Below, in pieces: positions 9,384 to 17,811 of a stretch of DNA of 37,601 bases (position 1 is the stretch's first letter; each line of letters begins with the position of its first letter). The DNA lies in NCBI GenBank assembly GCA_023441625.1, contig JAEZOA010000036.1:1-37601 (forward strand). The letters are read 5' to 3'. This stretch comes from Bacillota bacterium (lineage in GTDB: Bacteria; Bacillota; Clostridia; Acetivibrionales; DSM-1351). The translations under genes were made by a program, and so were the position numbers. The notes below the pieces were generated by a model. It was given only the letters and a program-made list of their open reading frames with translations. It did not search any database and was not told the DNA's origin.

Positions 9384-9830
9384 TTATAGATGTCTTTTCA
9401 AATAAACCATATCCACTAACTGTTGTCCATTTTCATACATAGGATGGTCGTAATTGTCTATAAAAAAGTTTTTAACAATGTGTGATTTTTTAAATCCGCA
9501 TTTCTCGTAAAAATCAAGTATCATAGGGCAATCGCCTGTTCCAACATATAACTCGTTACCAGATTTTTTGTAGTAATCAGCAATAAATGAGATTAGATGT
9601 TGTCCATACCCTTTCCGTTGATATTCAGGAACGGTAACAATATTCTTAATTTCATAAACGCCGGATTGCTCTTGTGTAACAACGCAAATCGCTTTAACAT
9701 CATCATCACACAAGGCGAACATATCACCACGATACAAGTATTTCTCTATCATACTTACCTGCTCATCTGCAATAAGTAGCAATTCCATGTACTTTGTTTT
9801 ATCGCTATCAATAATTTTCACAATTTCCAT
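9384..9830 (-). CDS. GNAT-family N-acetyltransferase
   Basis: 148 aa with the acetyl-CoA-binding motif A of the GNAT fold: IKNIVTVPEYQRKGYGQHLISFIADYY (about residues 61-88, Q/R-x-x-G-x-G/A), followed by the motif B-like LDFYEKCGFKKS. The substrate cannot be told. AAGGAA about 10 bases before the ATG serves as ribosome binding site. It is transcribed away from the defence island and is not linked to a clear operon. Confidence 0.8.
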   Translation of the reverse strand: MEIVKIIDSDKTKYMELLLIADEQVSMIEKYLYRGDMFALCDDDVKAICVVTQEQSGVYEIKNIVTVPEYQRKGYGQHLISFIADYYKKSGNELYVGTGDCPMILDFYEKCGFKKSHIVKNFFIDNYDHPMYENGQQLVDMVYLKRHL

Positions 9831-9869
9831 TTGATATTTTTCCTTTTCTTTGTTATCTTTACAAATCCA

Positions 9870-9974
9870 TTATACCATTTTCAATTTCAAATAGGGGAAC
9901 ATACATTGTTGTAAAAAATATTTCTCTGACAGTTCAAAAACAGTCGTGCCGTTTTTGTAGCTATTGTATACCAT
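9870..9974 (-). CDS. 34-aa ORF, possible remnant of an HTH protein
   Basis: Starts with ATG 6 bases or less after a perfect AGGAGGG (complement of 9978-9985), which is why I list it. The peptide begins MVYNSYKNGTTVFELSEKYF, resembling the first helices of a transposase/recombinase-type HTH, then ends abruptly. Probably a truncated gene; function unknown. Confidence 0.35.
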   Translation of the reverse strand: MVYNSYKNGTTVFELSEKYFLQQCMFPYLKLKMV

Positions 9975-10001
9975 TGTGCCCTCCTAAAATTATTATTTAG
10001 G

Positions 10002-10054
10002 ATAGCAAAGGCTATTGATATTCTGTTTGAGTGATGTGCAATAGCCCTTGCTAT
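10002..10054. repeat. Inverted repeat with two alternative hairpins
   Basis: ATAGCAAAGGCTATTG (10002-10017) is complementary, with one mismatch, to CAATAGCCCTTGCTAT (10039-10054). The right arm plus its flanks can instead fold on itself (TGTGC-A-ATAGC cctt GCTAT-GCACA, 10035-10059). The two folds exclude each other. It lies in a 385-base stretch without a gene between the 34-aa ORF and the ATPase; the rest holds only short GGAA/CAAC-rich repeats around 10190-10260. It may be a small non-autonomous repeat element. Confidence 0.5.
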
Positions 10055-10359
10055 GCACAATGCTTACTGCTTTTCCTTATAGTTCATCCCACCTATCTTT
10101 TACATTATAGCTAAGACACACTTCATTTTTAAGTCACTTTTATGAAGGATATCAGGCAATATCCCTTACACGGTACTCATATGTTGAGTGTTGGAAACAT
10201 GGAAAAAACAAAGTGTCCCATGAAACATTGGAACAACAACTTGGAACGCTGAAACTTCAGTGATTTATATTAATATTGCCCGAAAAGTATATTTTTATAT
10301 GATTTTTATTGACGAATAAATCTATTCAACATACAATATAGGCAATGAGGTGATTATTA

Positions 10360-11646
10360 ATGCGTAGAAAAATCGAAGCGCAACTCGTAGCGTGGAAAGA
10401 CAGAGAGAGAATGCCCCTATTACTTTATGGAGCCAGGCAGGTTGGAAAAACCTACATTCTCACAGAGTTTGGAGAGAAGTATTTCCACAATACTGTATAT
10501 GTCAACCTGGAAACGAACCTCTCGGTTGCCAGATATTTTGATGATGACATTACGCCCGAAAGACTGATACGTTTCCTTGAAACAACGGTAAATGAAGAAA
10601 TCATTCCTGATAAAACATTAATTATATTTGATGAAATACAAAGCTGCGAGAGAGCTCTGACGGCACTCAAATACTTTTGTGAGCTAGCCCCGGAATATCA
10701 TGTAGCAGCTGCCGGAAGTTTGCTGGGCGTTGCCATAAACAGAGAAAAATATAGCTTCCCTGTGGGCAAGGTGGAAAGCATGACGCTCTATCCGCTGGAT
10801 TTTGAGGAATTTCTATGGGCAATGGGCGAAGAACGGCCTGCTCAGGAAATCCGCAATTGTTTTACCGATAATACACCGATGCCGGAAGCTCTCCACAATA
10901 AAGCATTGGAGCTGTATCGCTATTACCTGATCGTAGGCGGTATGCCTGCCAGCGTTTCATCCTTTATTAAATCTGGTAAATTGGTACTTGTACCCAATGT
11001 TCAGAATGAAATCACCGGCAACTATGTCGCTGACTTGGCTAAGTATGCCGATACTTCCGAAACAGTTAAAATACGCTCCTGCTTCAACTCCATACCTGCT
11101 CAGCTTGCCAAGGAAAACACGAAGTTTCAATATAAGGTTATCCAAAAAGGTGGCAGTGCTGCTCTGTTTGGAGCGTCAATCGACTGGCTGACGCAAGCGG
11201 GAGTCGTTTTGAAATGTCAAAAGATTGAACATGCCCAGAACCCTATTTCTGTTTACGCAGATTTATCTTCTTTTAAGCTGTATATGAGTGATGTCGGCTT
11301 GCTTGTCATGAAATCTGGCTTGGCACAACAAACGATATTGACTGGCGAAGCCAATATTTTCATGGGAGCTGTAACTGAAAATTATATTGCACAGGCGCTT
11401 ATGTCTAACGGATATACGCCTTACTACTGGACAAGTGAGCATTCGGCAGAACTTGATTTTGTGATACAAAAAGGTGCCGATATTGTTGGTATTGAAGTCA
11501 AAAAGTCTACCAGTACCAAGTCAAAAAGCCTTGGGGTGTTCATTCAGAAATATCAGCCCACCTATTCAATCAGGTTTTCAGAAAAGAACTTTGGTCAAAG
11601 CGATGGTATACAGGCGATACCCCATTATGCTGCATTTTGCGTATAA
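10360..11646 (+). CDS. AAA+ ATPase with DUF4143 C-terminal domain
   Basis: 428 aa. Walker A LLYGARQVGKTYIL at about residues 21-34, Walker B LIIFDEIQSCERAL at about 87-100, sensor-like AAGSLLGVA near 118. The C-terminal part carries the DUF4143 nuclease-like motif AELDFVIQKGADIVGIEVKKS near residue 363, the pattern of a PD-(D/E)xK fold. Cellular role of this widespread family is not settled; mobile or toxin/defence-linked roles have been suggested. GAGGTGAT precedes the ATG. It is visibly more GC-rich than its neighbours, suggesting transfer. A second, different member lies at 31808-33118. Confidence 0.85.
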   Translation: MRRKIEAQLVAWKDRERMPLLLYGARQVGKTYILTEFGEKYFHNTVYVNLETNLSVARYFDDDITPERLIRFLETTVNEEIIPDKTLIIFDEIQSCERALTALKYFCELAPEYHVAAAGSLLGVAINREKYSFPVGKVESMTLYPLDFEEFLWAMGEERPAQEIRNCFTDNTPMPEALHNKALELYRYYLIVGGMPASVSSFIKSGKLVLVPNVQNEITGNYVADLAKYADTSETVKIRSCFNSIPAQLAKENTKFQYKVIQKGGSAALFGASIDWLTQAGVVLKCQKIEHAQNPISVYADLSSFKLYMSDVGLLVMKSGLAQQTILTGEANIFMGAVTENYIAQALMSNGYTPYYWTSEHSAELDFVIQKGADIVGIEVKKSTSTKSKSLGVFIQKYQPTYSIRFSEKNFGQSDGIQAIPHYAAFCV

Positions 11647-11729
11647 TAGTTTCTATTGCTGTGATTACAGCATATACATTAAATTCAAGTAAAATATAGA
11701 AGGTCATAAAGGCGTTCAATATTTTTATG

Positions 11730-11915
11730 CACTTTTCTGCTTTATTGCAGCTATTTCTTCCGAGAGAGCTGCACAACGCGTTTCGATTTGCCTGTCATTT
11801 AGATTTAGGGATTCTATGTGCTTTATTGATGCTTATAGCAAAAGCCGCTATTTCCTTGCTAATTTGCGCCAAAGCTTTTTGTCTGCAGGATAATGGATTA
11901 TCGCTTGCTTGAACA
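11730..11915 (-). pseudogene. Decayed ORF, unrecognised
   Basis: Coding-like sequence in shifting frames on the minus strand: MFKQAIIHYPADKKLWRKLA, then QISKEIAAFAISI in a second frame, then IKHIESLNLNDRQIETRC... ending in EIAAIKQKSA and a stop in a third. The pieces read as one helical protein tail broken by at least two frameshifts. I cannot assign a family. It fills most of the gap between the DUF4143 ATPase and the cotJC terminator. Confidence 0.4.
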
Positions 11916-11992
11916 TATAACGGTCCTATTATATGAAAACCGAAGTTGCCAACATTGCACGAAGATAGTGTGGTATTCGTTTCACAATAAAA

Positions 11993-12024
11993 GCTCCCTT
12001 TTCTAATTGAAAAACAAAGGGAGC
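11993..12024 (-). terminator. Rho-independent terminator of the cotJ operon
   Basis: Stem GCTCCCTTT/AAAGGGAGC, read on the minus strand, followed by TTTTATT. It is 50 bases beyond the cotJC stop at 12074, so the original cotJABC operon end is preserved at this side of the inserted element. Confidence 0.75.
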
Positions 12025-12073
12025 CTTGCTTTTATAATATCACATCATATAGATTCATATAGATTTTACTATT

Positions 12074-12510
12074 TTACTTATCAAACGAAGGATTAAAGGC
12101 ATAATAGTTTTTAGAATCTAAATTCTCCTGAACTACTCTTAATGCTTCTCCGAATCTTTGAAAATGAACAATCTCTCTTTCACGGAGGAATTTTATGGGG
12201 TCCTTAACGTCAGGGTCATCTGCAAGTCTTAAAATATTATCATACGTTGTTCTTGCTTTTTGTTCTGCTGCAAGATCCTCAACCAAATCGGTAATAGGGT
12301 CGCCTTTTGATTGGAAATAGGTTGCAGTAAAAGGCATTCCCGAAGCTGCTATCGGATATAATGCTGTTGTGTGGTCAACAAAATAGGTATCAAAACCGCT
12401 TTTTTTAATTTCATCAATTGATAAGTTTCTTGTCAGTTGATATACAATTGCAGAAATCATTTCCATATGAGCAAGTTCTTCGGTGCCTATATCTGTCAAA
12501 GTTCCCTTTG
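12074..12510 (-). CDS. cotJC: cotJC 3' portion (C-terminal two thirds), split from its 5' end by a 16.2-kb element
   Basis: Encodes ...GTLTDIGTEELAHMEMIS to YYAFNPSFDK: the C-terminal part of the CotJC spore coat protein, a manganese-catalase-family four-helix protein of the inner spore coat. EELAHMEMI and REREIVHFQRF carry Glu/His metal ligands. There is no start codon of its own with a ribosome binding site; the TTG at 12497 corresponds to an internal Leu. The N-terminal part lies at 28715-28881 on the same strand. Joined at the shared CAAAGGG core, the reading frame continues exactly (KEAKG-TLTDIG) to give 198 aa, close to the ~189 aa I recall for the B. subtilis protein. Both pieces are free of stops, which suggests selection for a functional rejoined gene. 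Confidence 0.93.
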
Positions 12511-12535
12511 GTATGTTGAGGAAATGGATAGATGT
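12480..12535. other. Left attachment site (hybrid of chromosomal and element half-sites)
   Basis: Core CCCTTTG at 12504-12510 (minus strand CAAAGGG). Left of it is cotJC coding sequence (attB half). Right of it, 12511-12534, is the element half-site GTATGTTGAGGAAATGGATA plus GATG, which is the inverted, imperfect copy of 28692-28714 at the other end. The dyad centre falls between the bases TT at 12507-12508, the predicted crossover dinucleotide. ATGTAAAAAAT occurs twice just inside (12532-12542, 12549-12559). Confidence 0.85.
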
Positions 12536-12641
12536 AAAAAATGGTCATATGTAAAAAATATTTAGTTTAAATGGAATTAATAGAGAATTTATGATATATT
12601 TGTAATTATATAAGAGATAGATTTGATAAGGAGACGGTAAG

Positions 12642-15026
12642 ATGTCATACTCTAGATGGCTAAAGACTGATTTACATATTCATAGTCATATAAGTAAACA
12701 AACTAAAGAAAATGATTATGATGGGGCTGATTTAACATATGTTAAACTTTTTGAAGCCTTAAAACGAGAAGAAGTTAATTTATTTTCTATCACAGATCAT
12801 AATACAATTAATATTCCTCTATATGCCGAGTTAATTGAAAGGAACGATGAACTAGTTAGTAATAAAATTAACTTTATAATTGGTGCAGAGATTGACTTTC
12901 TAGATACAGAGATACACGAAAAAGTATTTCATATGTTGGTTTACTTTAATACAAAGGACTTAATAAAAGTTTCAAATGTCTTAACAGATATTTTTAATAA
13001 GGGATGTCTTGACGAAATAGATAAAAATATATCTCCAATTACTTTAAATACTTTCTTTAAATCTGTTTTTCAAAATGAAATTCATGATATTATAACAATA
13101 CCCCATTTTAATAATAAAGATAAAGGAATTCCTCCAAAAGATCAAATTGATAAATTTGTGTATACTGTTTTTAGTGCATTAGAAGATAGTAATAATAGAA
13201 ATAACTTAATTAAATCGATAGGATTATTTAAAAATTTTGATTATAACGATGTACCTATTGTAGTTTTTTCTGATAATCATAATATAGAAGTATATCCTTG
13301 TGGTAAAAATGTTGATAAAAGTAAACAAACATCAATGTATATACTTGGGAATGTTAATTATCCATTTAATAGCATTAAATCAGCGTTTCAAGATGTTAAC
13401 ACAAGGATGAGCATTGATAACATAGAATTGAGATCTAAAAATAGTATTAATAAGTATATAAAAATGATTAATCTTGACGATAACATTATTCAGTTAAGTA
13501 AATACCAAAATACTATTATAGGAGGTTTTGGAACGGGCAAATCATTTTTGCTAGATATGATCATTAATGGCAAAAGCAATGTTAATAATAGATATAATGA
13601 GTTGTCAAAAAAATATGAGAGCTTTAGCATTACTTTTTCAGACGGTACAACTCGCTCAAGCTTATATGAACTTATTGATGAAGTTAAAATTATTAGGTTT
13701 GATCAATATAAAGATATTTACTTCAAAACCGTATTGATGGATGAAGATAAAAAAGTCTTGGAAAATAATTTACATATAAAGTTTCCTGAATTAAATATTG
13801 TGGACAAAATAGATGAGATTCAAATTAAGGATAGTTTTAATCAATTGAAAGAAAACTATACCCAAACATTGTCTATCACAGATATTATTAGCTATGAAGC
13901 AATAGCACGTAGAAATGAAAAAGCATATAGCCTCAATCAAGAGAACCTACCTAATTTGTATGATGAGCCTATGTATATGGTAAACTTACAAGAAAATTTA
14001 AACAGCGAGGTTGATAAGAAAGTTCTAGGTAATTATGTCTACTCTGAAGGAGAAAAGGAAAAAATATCTTTAACAAAGTCTATTATCACACAAAAAAATA
14101 ATGATTTTATAAACTTATCAAGTAATATTGAGAAAATTATCGACAAAGTAGGCCTTAAAATATTAAACATAAATGAAACAGCTCATCGTAGCAATATTAA
14201 TATCAGTAGTAATATTAAAATTTTTGAAGATATAAAAGAAGACATTAAAACATACATAAATATGCTTAAGGATTTGAGATATAAATCATATGATTTTGAG
14301 AAGAGATACTCAAAAGAAGAATATGATGATTTAAAAAATTTGAGGATAGAAAAGGATCTTTATAATTATAAATTAATTGCTCAATATAAGGCTGATGAAA
14401 TAAATGTTGACTATAAAACAGAAATTTTTAAAGCTCCAAATAGAAAAAGCAATTTATTTTATAGCATTATTACAACTCTTAATAATAATGATACATTTAC
14501 TCAAAACCATACTTTTGCTCAAAGAGTAGATAATTTTACTAATAGGTACTATAGTAATTTTAATACTATCTGTTATGACATTTATGAAAATGATATCTCC
14601 ATCATGAAGAAGTCAGCAGGTGAAAAAGCAAATACCATAATTAGTATTATTTTTAACATTATAGAAGATTATTCATCCCAAAATATATCATCTATTGTAA
14701 TTTTGGACCAGCCAGAGGATAACCTAGATAATAGAGGTATTCAGAAGGAGGTTGTTAATCGTATTCGAAACATGAAAAGTAATAATCATTTACCTCAACT
14801 TATTTGCGTTACACACAATGCTAATATTTCAATTACTGCTGATTCTGAAAATATAATATTAGCAAGGAAATTGGATGGTAAATGTATATATGTAGGTTCT
14901 GGAATTGAGGATATAGATTTTATTCAAGAAGTTTGTATGATTGTTGAAGGTGGATCAGATGCTCTAAAGAAAAGGGGAACTAAATTTAACTTGCCAATAA
15001 TTAAGGAATTAGATAGGGGAGTGTAA
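12642..15026 (+). CDS. PHP-domain plus ABC/SMC-type ATPase (TrlF-like), candidate anti-phage protein
   Basis: 794 aa. The N-terminus is a PHP metal-dependent phosphoesterase domain: LHIHSH at about residues 11-16, ITDHN near 50, IGAEIDF near 80, and IPHFNN and FSDNHN further on. The C-terminal two thirds is an SMC-like ATPase: Walker A GGFGTGKSFLLD near residue 294, signature KKSAGEKANT near 655, Walker B IVILDQPEDNLDN near 682 and the switch His in CVTHNANI near 723. I recall PHP-ATPase proteins of this layout being called TrlF in databases, but not a proven function; nucleic-acid sensing with a nuclease/phosphatase output is inference. AAGGAG at 12628-12633, 8 bases before the ATG, fixes the start. 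First gene inside the element; followed after 3 bases by a small partner. Confidence 0.8.
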   Translation: MSYSRWLKTDLHIHSHISKQTKENDYDGADLTYVKLFEALKREEVNLFSITDHNTINIPLYAELIERNDELVSNKINFIIGAEIDFLDTEIHEKVFHMLVYFNTKDLIKVSNVLTDIFNKGCLDEIDKNISPITLNTFFKSVFQNEIHDIITIPHFNNKDKGIPPKDQIDKFVYTVFSALEDSNNRNNLIKSIGLFKNFDYNDVPIVVFSDNHNIEVYPCGKNVDKSKQTSMYILGNVNYPFNSIKSAFQDVNTRMSIDNIELRSKNSINKYIKMINLDDNIIQLSKYQNTIIGGFGTGKSFLLDMIINGKSNVNNRYNELSKKYESFSITFSDGTTRSSLYELIDEVKIIRFDQYKDIYFKTVLMDEDKKVLENNLHIKFPELNIVDKIDEIQIKDSFNQLKENYTQTLSITDIISYEAIARRNEKAYSLNQENLPNLYDEPMYMVNLQENLNSEVDKKVLGNYVYSEGEKEKISLTKSIITQKNNDFINLSSNIEKIIDKVGLKILNINETAHRSNINISSNIKIFEDIKEDIKTYINMLKDLRYKSYDFEKRYSKEEYDDLKNLRIEKDLYNYKLIAQYKADEINVDYKTEIFKAPNRKSNLFYSIITTLNNNDTFTQNHTFAQRVDNFTNRYYSNFNTICYDIYENDISIMKKSAGEKANTIISIIFNIIEDYSSQNISSIVILDQPEDNLDNRGIQKEVVNRIRNMKSNNHLPQLICVTHNANISITADSENIILARKLDGKCIYVGSGIEDIDFIQEVCMIVEGGSDALKKRGTKFNLPIIKELDRGV

Positions 15027-15029
15027 TAA

Positions 15030-15314
15030 ATGGAGAATATAGAAATCAAATGGTATAAAGATGAGAATGGGAAAAAGTATTTAGTCTCATCAGGTATTAG
15101 TAAGAAAATAGATATAAATGAAGATATAAAAGAGATAAAAAATGCTAAAGCTTTTTTTAGGGAGATTATCTATCAATCCTTTTTAAATAATTGGAGTAAA
15201 AAGATTCTTTTAGTTGATGACTCTGAAAATGAAGTAGCTGAAGTTAAAACAATAATCAATGAATTAATAGAACTTTGCAATAATGAAATTGATGTAATGA
15301 TTGTACAAGAATAA
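15030..15314 (+). CDS. 94-aa partner of the PHP-ATPase, unknown function
   Basis: ATG lies 3 bases after the stop of the PHP-ATPase, so the two are surely cotranscribed and coupled. The peptide is acidic/mixed with IEIKWYKDENGKKYLVSSG at the N-terminus and a predicted alpha/beta C-terminal half ending IDVMIVQE. No family recognised. A small tightly coupled gene beside an SMC-like ATPase is often a nuclease cofactor, immunity protein or adaptor, but nothing here decides between them. Confidence 0.75.
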   Translation: MENIEIKWYKDENGKKYLVSSGISKKIDINEDIKEIKNAKAFFREIIYQSFLNNWSKKILLVDDSENEVAEVKTIINELIELCNNEIDVMIVQE

Positions 15315-15409
15315 GCTTATGCGTTTCAGGGGGTGTTATGTTGCTATTTGCATTTATGGACAAAGTATCTAAGGATAGATATAAATTCCTATGGGTTATG
15401 TAAGATTGC

Positions 15410-17068
15410 TTACCCCTTCGCCCCCCTATAAAACATATCATCATAGGACTTATCCAACAGATTCCAGTCAATATAGATGTCCTTGACCTGCTTGCCAGTA
15501 TCGTCAATAAGGGTATAGGCCTCAATTTTATTGATAACTTTTTTAAGAAGGCTGTTGTCAATCTCATTTAAGTCAACCTTTTCAATAAAGTCAACGTAAT
15601 TCAGGTACTTCTGTTTTGCCTGAAGCTTTGCTTCGTCTAGCTTTTTCAGCTTTTTGAGGTCGGCTTCTAAAGCCTTTCTATTTGATTGCAGTTCATCATT
15701 CTGAAGCTTATATTGTTCATCATCAATTATATTTTTTGTATAGAGCTTGAGATTTGCAGAAAGCTGCTCCTTAATATCTGCAAGGCTTTGTTGAAGCTCA
15801 TTGATTTGGCTCTCAACCTCTTCCTTTGTGTAAAAAGATTTTATATAGTTGTCAAACATTACATCAAGTTCAGATTTGTTTGACCTTAGGCTTTTAATTT
15901 CACTCACAACTCTTTGAAATAGGGCATCTTCATGCCACGAGTTTCGGTGCTCACATTCAGCATTATGAAACATATCATGAGTAGCACAAACCCATTCAAC
16001 GTCGAATTTTCTTGTTCCATCTTTCTTCTTCCAGCCCCATAGCTTTTTACGACGCATAGCCTTTCCACAGTTTCTGCAATAAAGAAGATTGCTGAAAATA
16101 TTTGCAGAGCTAGGGCGATTGCTTTGTCCAAAAAGCTCTTTTCTTTTTTTCAATTCAGACTGAACAGTAGTAAAGAGCTCATCAGATATAATTCTTAGAG
16201 CTTCATTATTAGTTACAATCCAGTTATCTTCATCAACTGGCTTCTGACTCTTATAAACAGTCTGTACTTCACCCTCGGTATGAACAAACTTGTCCAAGTT
16301 GATATCAGTATTTACAACAGTGTGCGTGATTTGACGACCAATGTATATTTGATTATTTAGAATATCGTAGATTTGAGTTTGAGCCCATCTTCGGTTCTTC
16401 TGCGTAGGTATGTTTCTGAGATTTAGCTCTTTTGCGATTTTAGTTCCACCCCAACCTTTTGAGTACCAGTCATATATCATTTTTACAGTTTCAAGCTGCT
16501 CAGGTATAGGCTGCATAAAGCCATCCTTGGTATAATATCCATAAGGCGTGGCGCTTGTGAATTTACCTGCTTGCTGGGCTCTTCTAATTCCAAATTGCAC
16601 AGCAGTGCTTTTAGCTCTGCTTTCCTCTTGAGCCATAACAAAAAGAATATTAATTGTTGCCTCATTTGCAGGATTAGAGCTGTCAAGCCAGCCATCTTCA
16701 AATATAACCTTGATGCCCATTATTTTAAGCTTTTTTAGAATGCCAGCACCATCCTCGACATTTCTGGCCCATCTCTGGACATTTTTAACCAATATTGCAT
16801 CGAATTCTTTCCTATAGGCACATTCGAGCATGTACTTAAAAGCACCCCTGTTCTTTAGTTTTGTTCCAGAGATACCCTCATCGGCAAAAATGGATGGTAT
16901 ATAGCTTATTAATTCCTTTTTTCCTTCCTTTGAGTAGTACATACCACACTCTGCACCCTCAAAGCCATTTTTCTTAAAAAGTTCTGAATAATGTTTAATC
17001 TGATTTTCCAAAGAAGTGAGCTGTTCTGAGTTGTCGGTTGAAACTCTACAATACGCTACGCATTTCAT
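15410..17068 (-). CDS. Large serine recombinase, predicted integrase/excisionase of the element
   Basis: 552 aa. N-terminal resolvase domain: AYCRVSTDNSEQ with the nucleophile Ser near residue 10, DEGISGTKLKNRGAF near 83, ILVKNVQRWARN near 115 and MAQEESRAKS near 170. A recombinase domain follows (GKFTSATPYGYY, RNIPTQKNRRWAQTQIYDIL NNQIYIG). The zinc ribbon has CRNCGKAMRR, later VCATHD and AECEHR. Next come a long coiled coil (about residues 415-510: KEEVESQINELQQSLADIKE) and a C-terminal tail. This matches skin SpoIVCA-type and phage phiC31/Listeria-type integrases. It should act on the attP/attB pair described at 12504 and 28715. Unusually it lies 2.9 kb from the nearer end, with the PHP-ATPase genes between. 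Start ATG at 17066-17068 follows the HTH gene by 82 bases on the same strand. Confidence 0.92.
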   Translation of the reverse strand: MKCVAYCRVSTDNSEQLTSLENQIKHYSELFKKNGFEGAECGMYYSKEGKKELISYIPSIFADEGISGTKLKNRGAFKYMLECAYRKEFDAILVKNVQRWARNVEDGAGILKKLKIMGIKVIFEDGWLDSSNPANEATINILFVMAQEESRAKSTAVQFGIRRAQQAGKFTSATPYGYYTKDGFMQPIPEQLETVKMIYDWYSKGWGGTKIAKELNLRNIPTQKNRRWAQTQIYDILNNQIYIGRQITHTVVNTDINLDKFVHTEGEVQTVYKSQKPVDEDNWIVTNNEALRIISDELFTTVQSELKKRKELFGQSNRPSSANIFSNLLYCRNCGKAMRRKKLWGWKKKDGTRKFDVEWVCATHDMFHNAECEHRNSWHEDALFQRVVSEIKSLRSNKSELDVMFDNYIKSFYTKEEVESQINELQQSLADIKEQLSANLKLYTKNIIDDEQYKLQNDELQSNRKALEADLKKLKKLDEAKLQAKQKYLNYVDFIEKVDLNEIDNSLLKKVINKIEAYTLIDDTGKQVKDIYIDWNLLDKSYDDMFYRGAKG

Positions 17069-17150
17069 AATATTAATCCTCTATCGTTAAACTGAGATTA
17101 TTATAGTTATATAATAATACATAGGGCCATAAATGCGCAATGAGAAATTA

Positions 17151-17369
17151 TTAATATTTTCCACAAATACCTGATTCATACGGTTTACAAAGTGAAGATT
17201 GCTCTATAAATGCTACCCAACGGTGATACAGCTCTTTAGGAATCTCCTTCTTACCATATTCGTAATAGAGAATATCGTTTACTGTTATTTCTAGCATTTC
17301 TGCAAGTTTTTTATCTGTAATTTTTGTGTCACGGACTCTCAGCAAATATAATTGGCGACCTGATAACAT
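17151..17369 (-). CDS. Small HTH protein, candidate regulator or recombination directionality factor
   Basis: 72 aa from ATG at 17367-17369, which follows AGGAGG on the minus strand; an earlier in-frame start at 17450 would run through that site. ITDKKLAEMLEITVNDILYYEYGKKEIP has the XRE-type helix-turn-helix pattern; two Cys near the end (CKPYESGICGKY) are unusual. It is the gene directly upstream of the recombinase on the same strand, so it may control it or, like small proteins encoded with other serine integrases, set the direction of recombination. Not proven by sequence. Confidence 0.7.
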   Translation of the reverse strand: MLSGRQLYLLRVRDTKITDKKLAEMLEITVNDILYYEYGKKEIPKELYHRWVAFIEQSSLCKPYESGICGKY

Positions 17370-17431
17370 ATGACCTCCTGCTACTAATACACTTTGATAC
17401 ATACTATTGAAAAATGTTATTTTTGGTACCA

Positions 17432-17459
17432 ACAACAGGAGACCTATCACTATCCTGTT
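17432..17459. promoter_or_regulatory. Dyad upstream of the HTH-recombinase genes
   Basis: AACAGGA (17433-17439 region) and TCCTGTT form a 7-bp inverted repeat with a 12-base loop, about 65-90 bases before the HTH start. It could be an autoregulatory operator or a leader hairpin of the HTH-recombinase transcript. Confidence 0.35.
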
Positions 17460-17571
17460 ATTAGCAGCTGATTAATTCCTTCTTGAAATGAGTTAATGAA
17501 ATTAAGTTGAATATTTTTAAGAATGTTTTTTAAGTAGTTCTTAAGTTTATAGGTATTTTATGGGCAGTTTA

Positions 17572-17590
17572 TATGAAAATCAAATTTTCA
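17572..17590. repeat. 19-bp direct repeat, copy 1
   Basis: TATGAAAATCAAATTTTCA, identical to 20011-20029, where it is the core of a hairpin. It contains the dyad TGAAAAT-caa-ATTTTCA. The two copies enclose the DUF262 gene and the tyrosine integrase, so they could be old attachment sites of a nested unit or a shared operator. Confidence 0.6.
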
Positions 17591-17640
17591 GTACAATTAT
17601 TTTTAAAAGTTTTAGAAAAAAGACCTGATTGTAGCAATTT

Positions 17641-17690
17641 CGGCCTTGGACGGCCTAGTGAGGCCATTTAAGGCCTTGAGTGGCCTTGTT
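17641..17690. repeat. Five GGCC tetramers at exact 10-bp spacing
   Basis: GGCC occurs at 17642, 17652, 17662, 17672 and 17682, each preceded by C, A or T, with variable intervening bases. All five fall on one DNA face in otherwise AT-rich sequence, about 130 bases before the DUF262 gene. Looks like a cooperative protein-binding array. Confidence 0.7.
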
Positions 17691-17811
17691 CATGTACCTT
17701 GCATTATATGGTTAAAAATGCTGGAATTGGCAAGCGCTGCGGCTTTGAGAAAAAAGCACATAGATGATAGTATTTATTTCAAGAAATAATATTTTTAAGG
17801 AGGATAACATT

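Noticed and set aside
12074..12499. A free-standing 141-aa manganese catalase with its own start
   Set aside because: The TTG at 12497 has no ribosome binding site and aligns with an internal Leu of CotJC; the first third is found at 28715-28881.
17521..17580. Sigma-K-like -10 (CATAAAATA on the minus strand) for the HTH-recombinase genes
   Set aside because: The upstream AC element is not at the needed 16-17 bases, and the site is about 170 bases from the gene.
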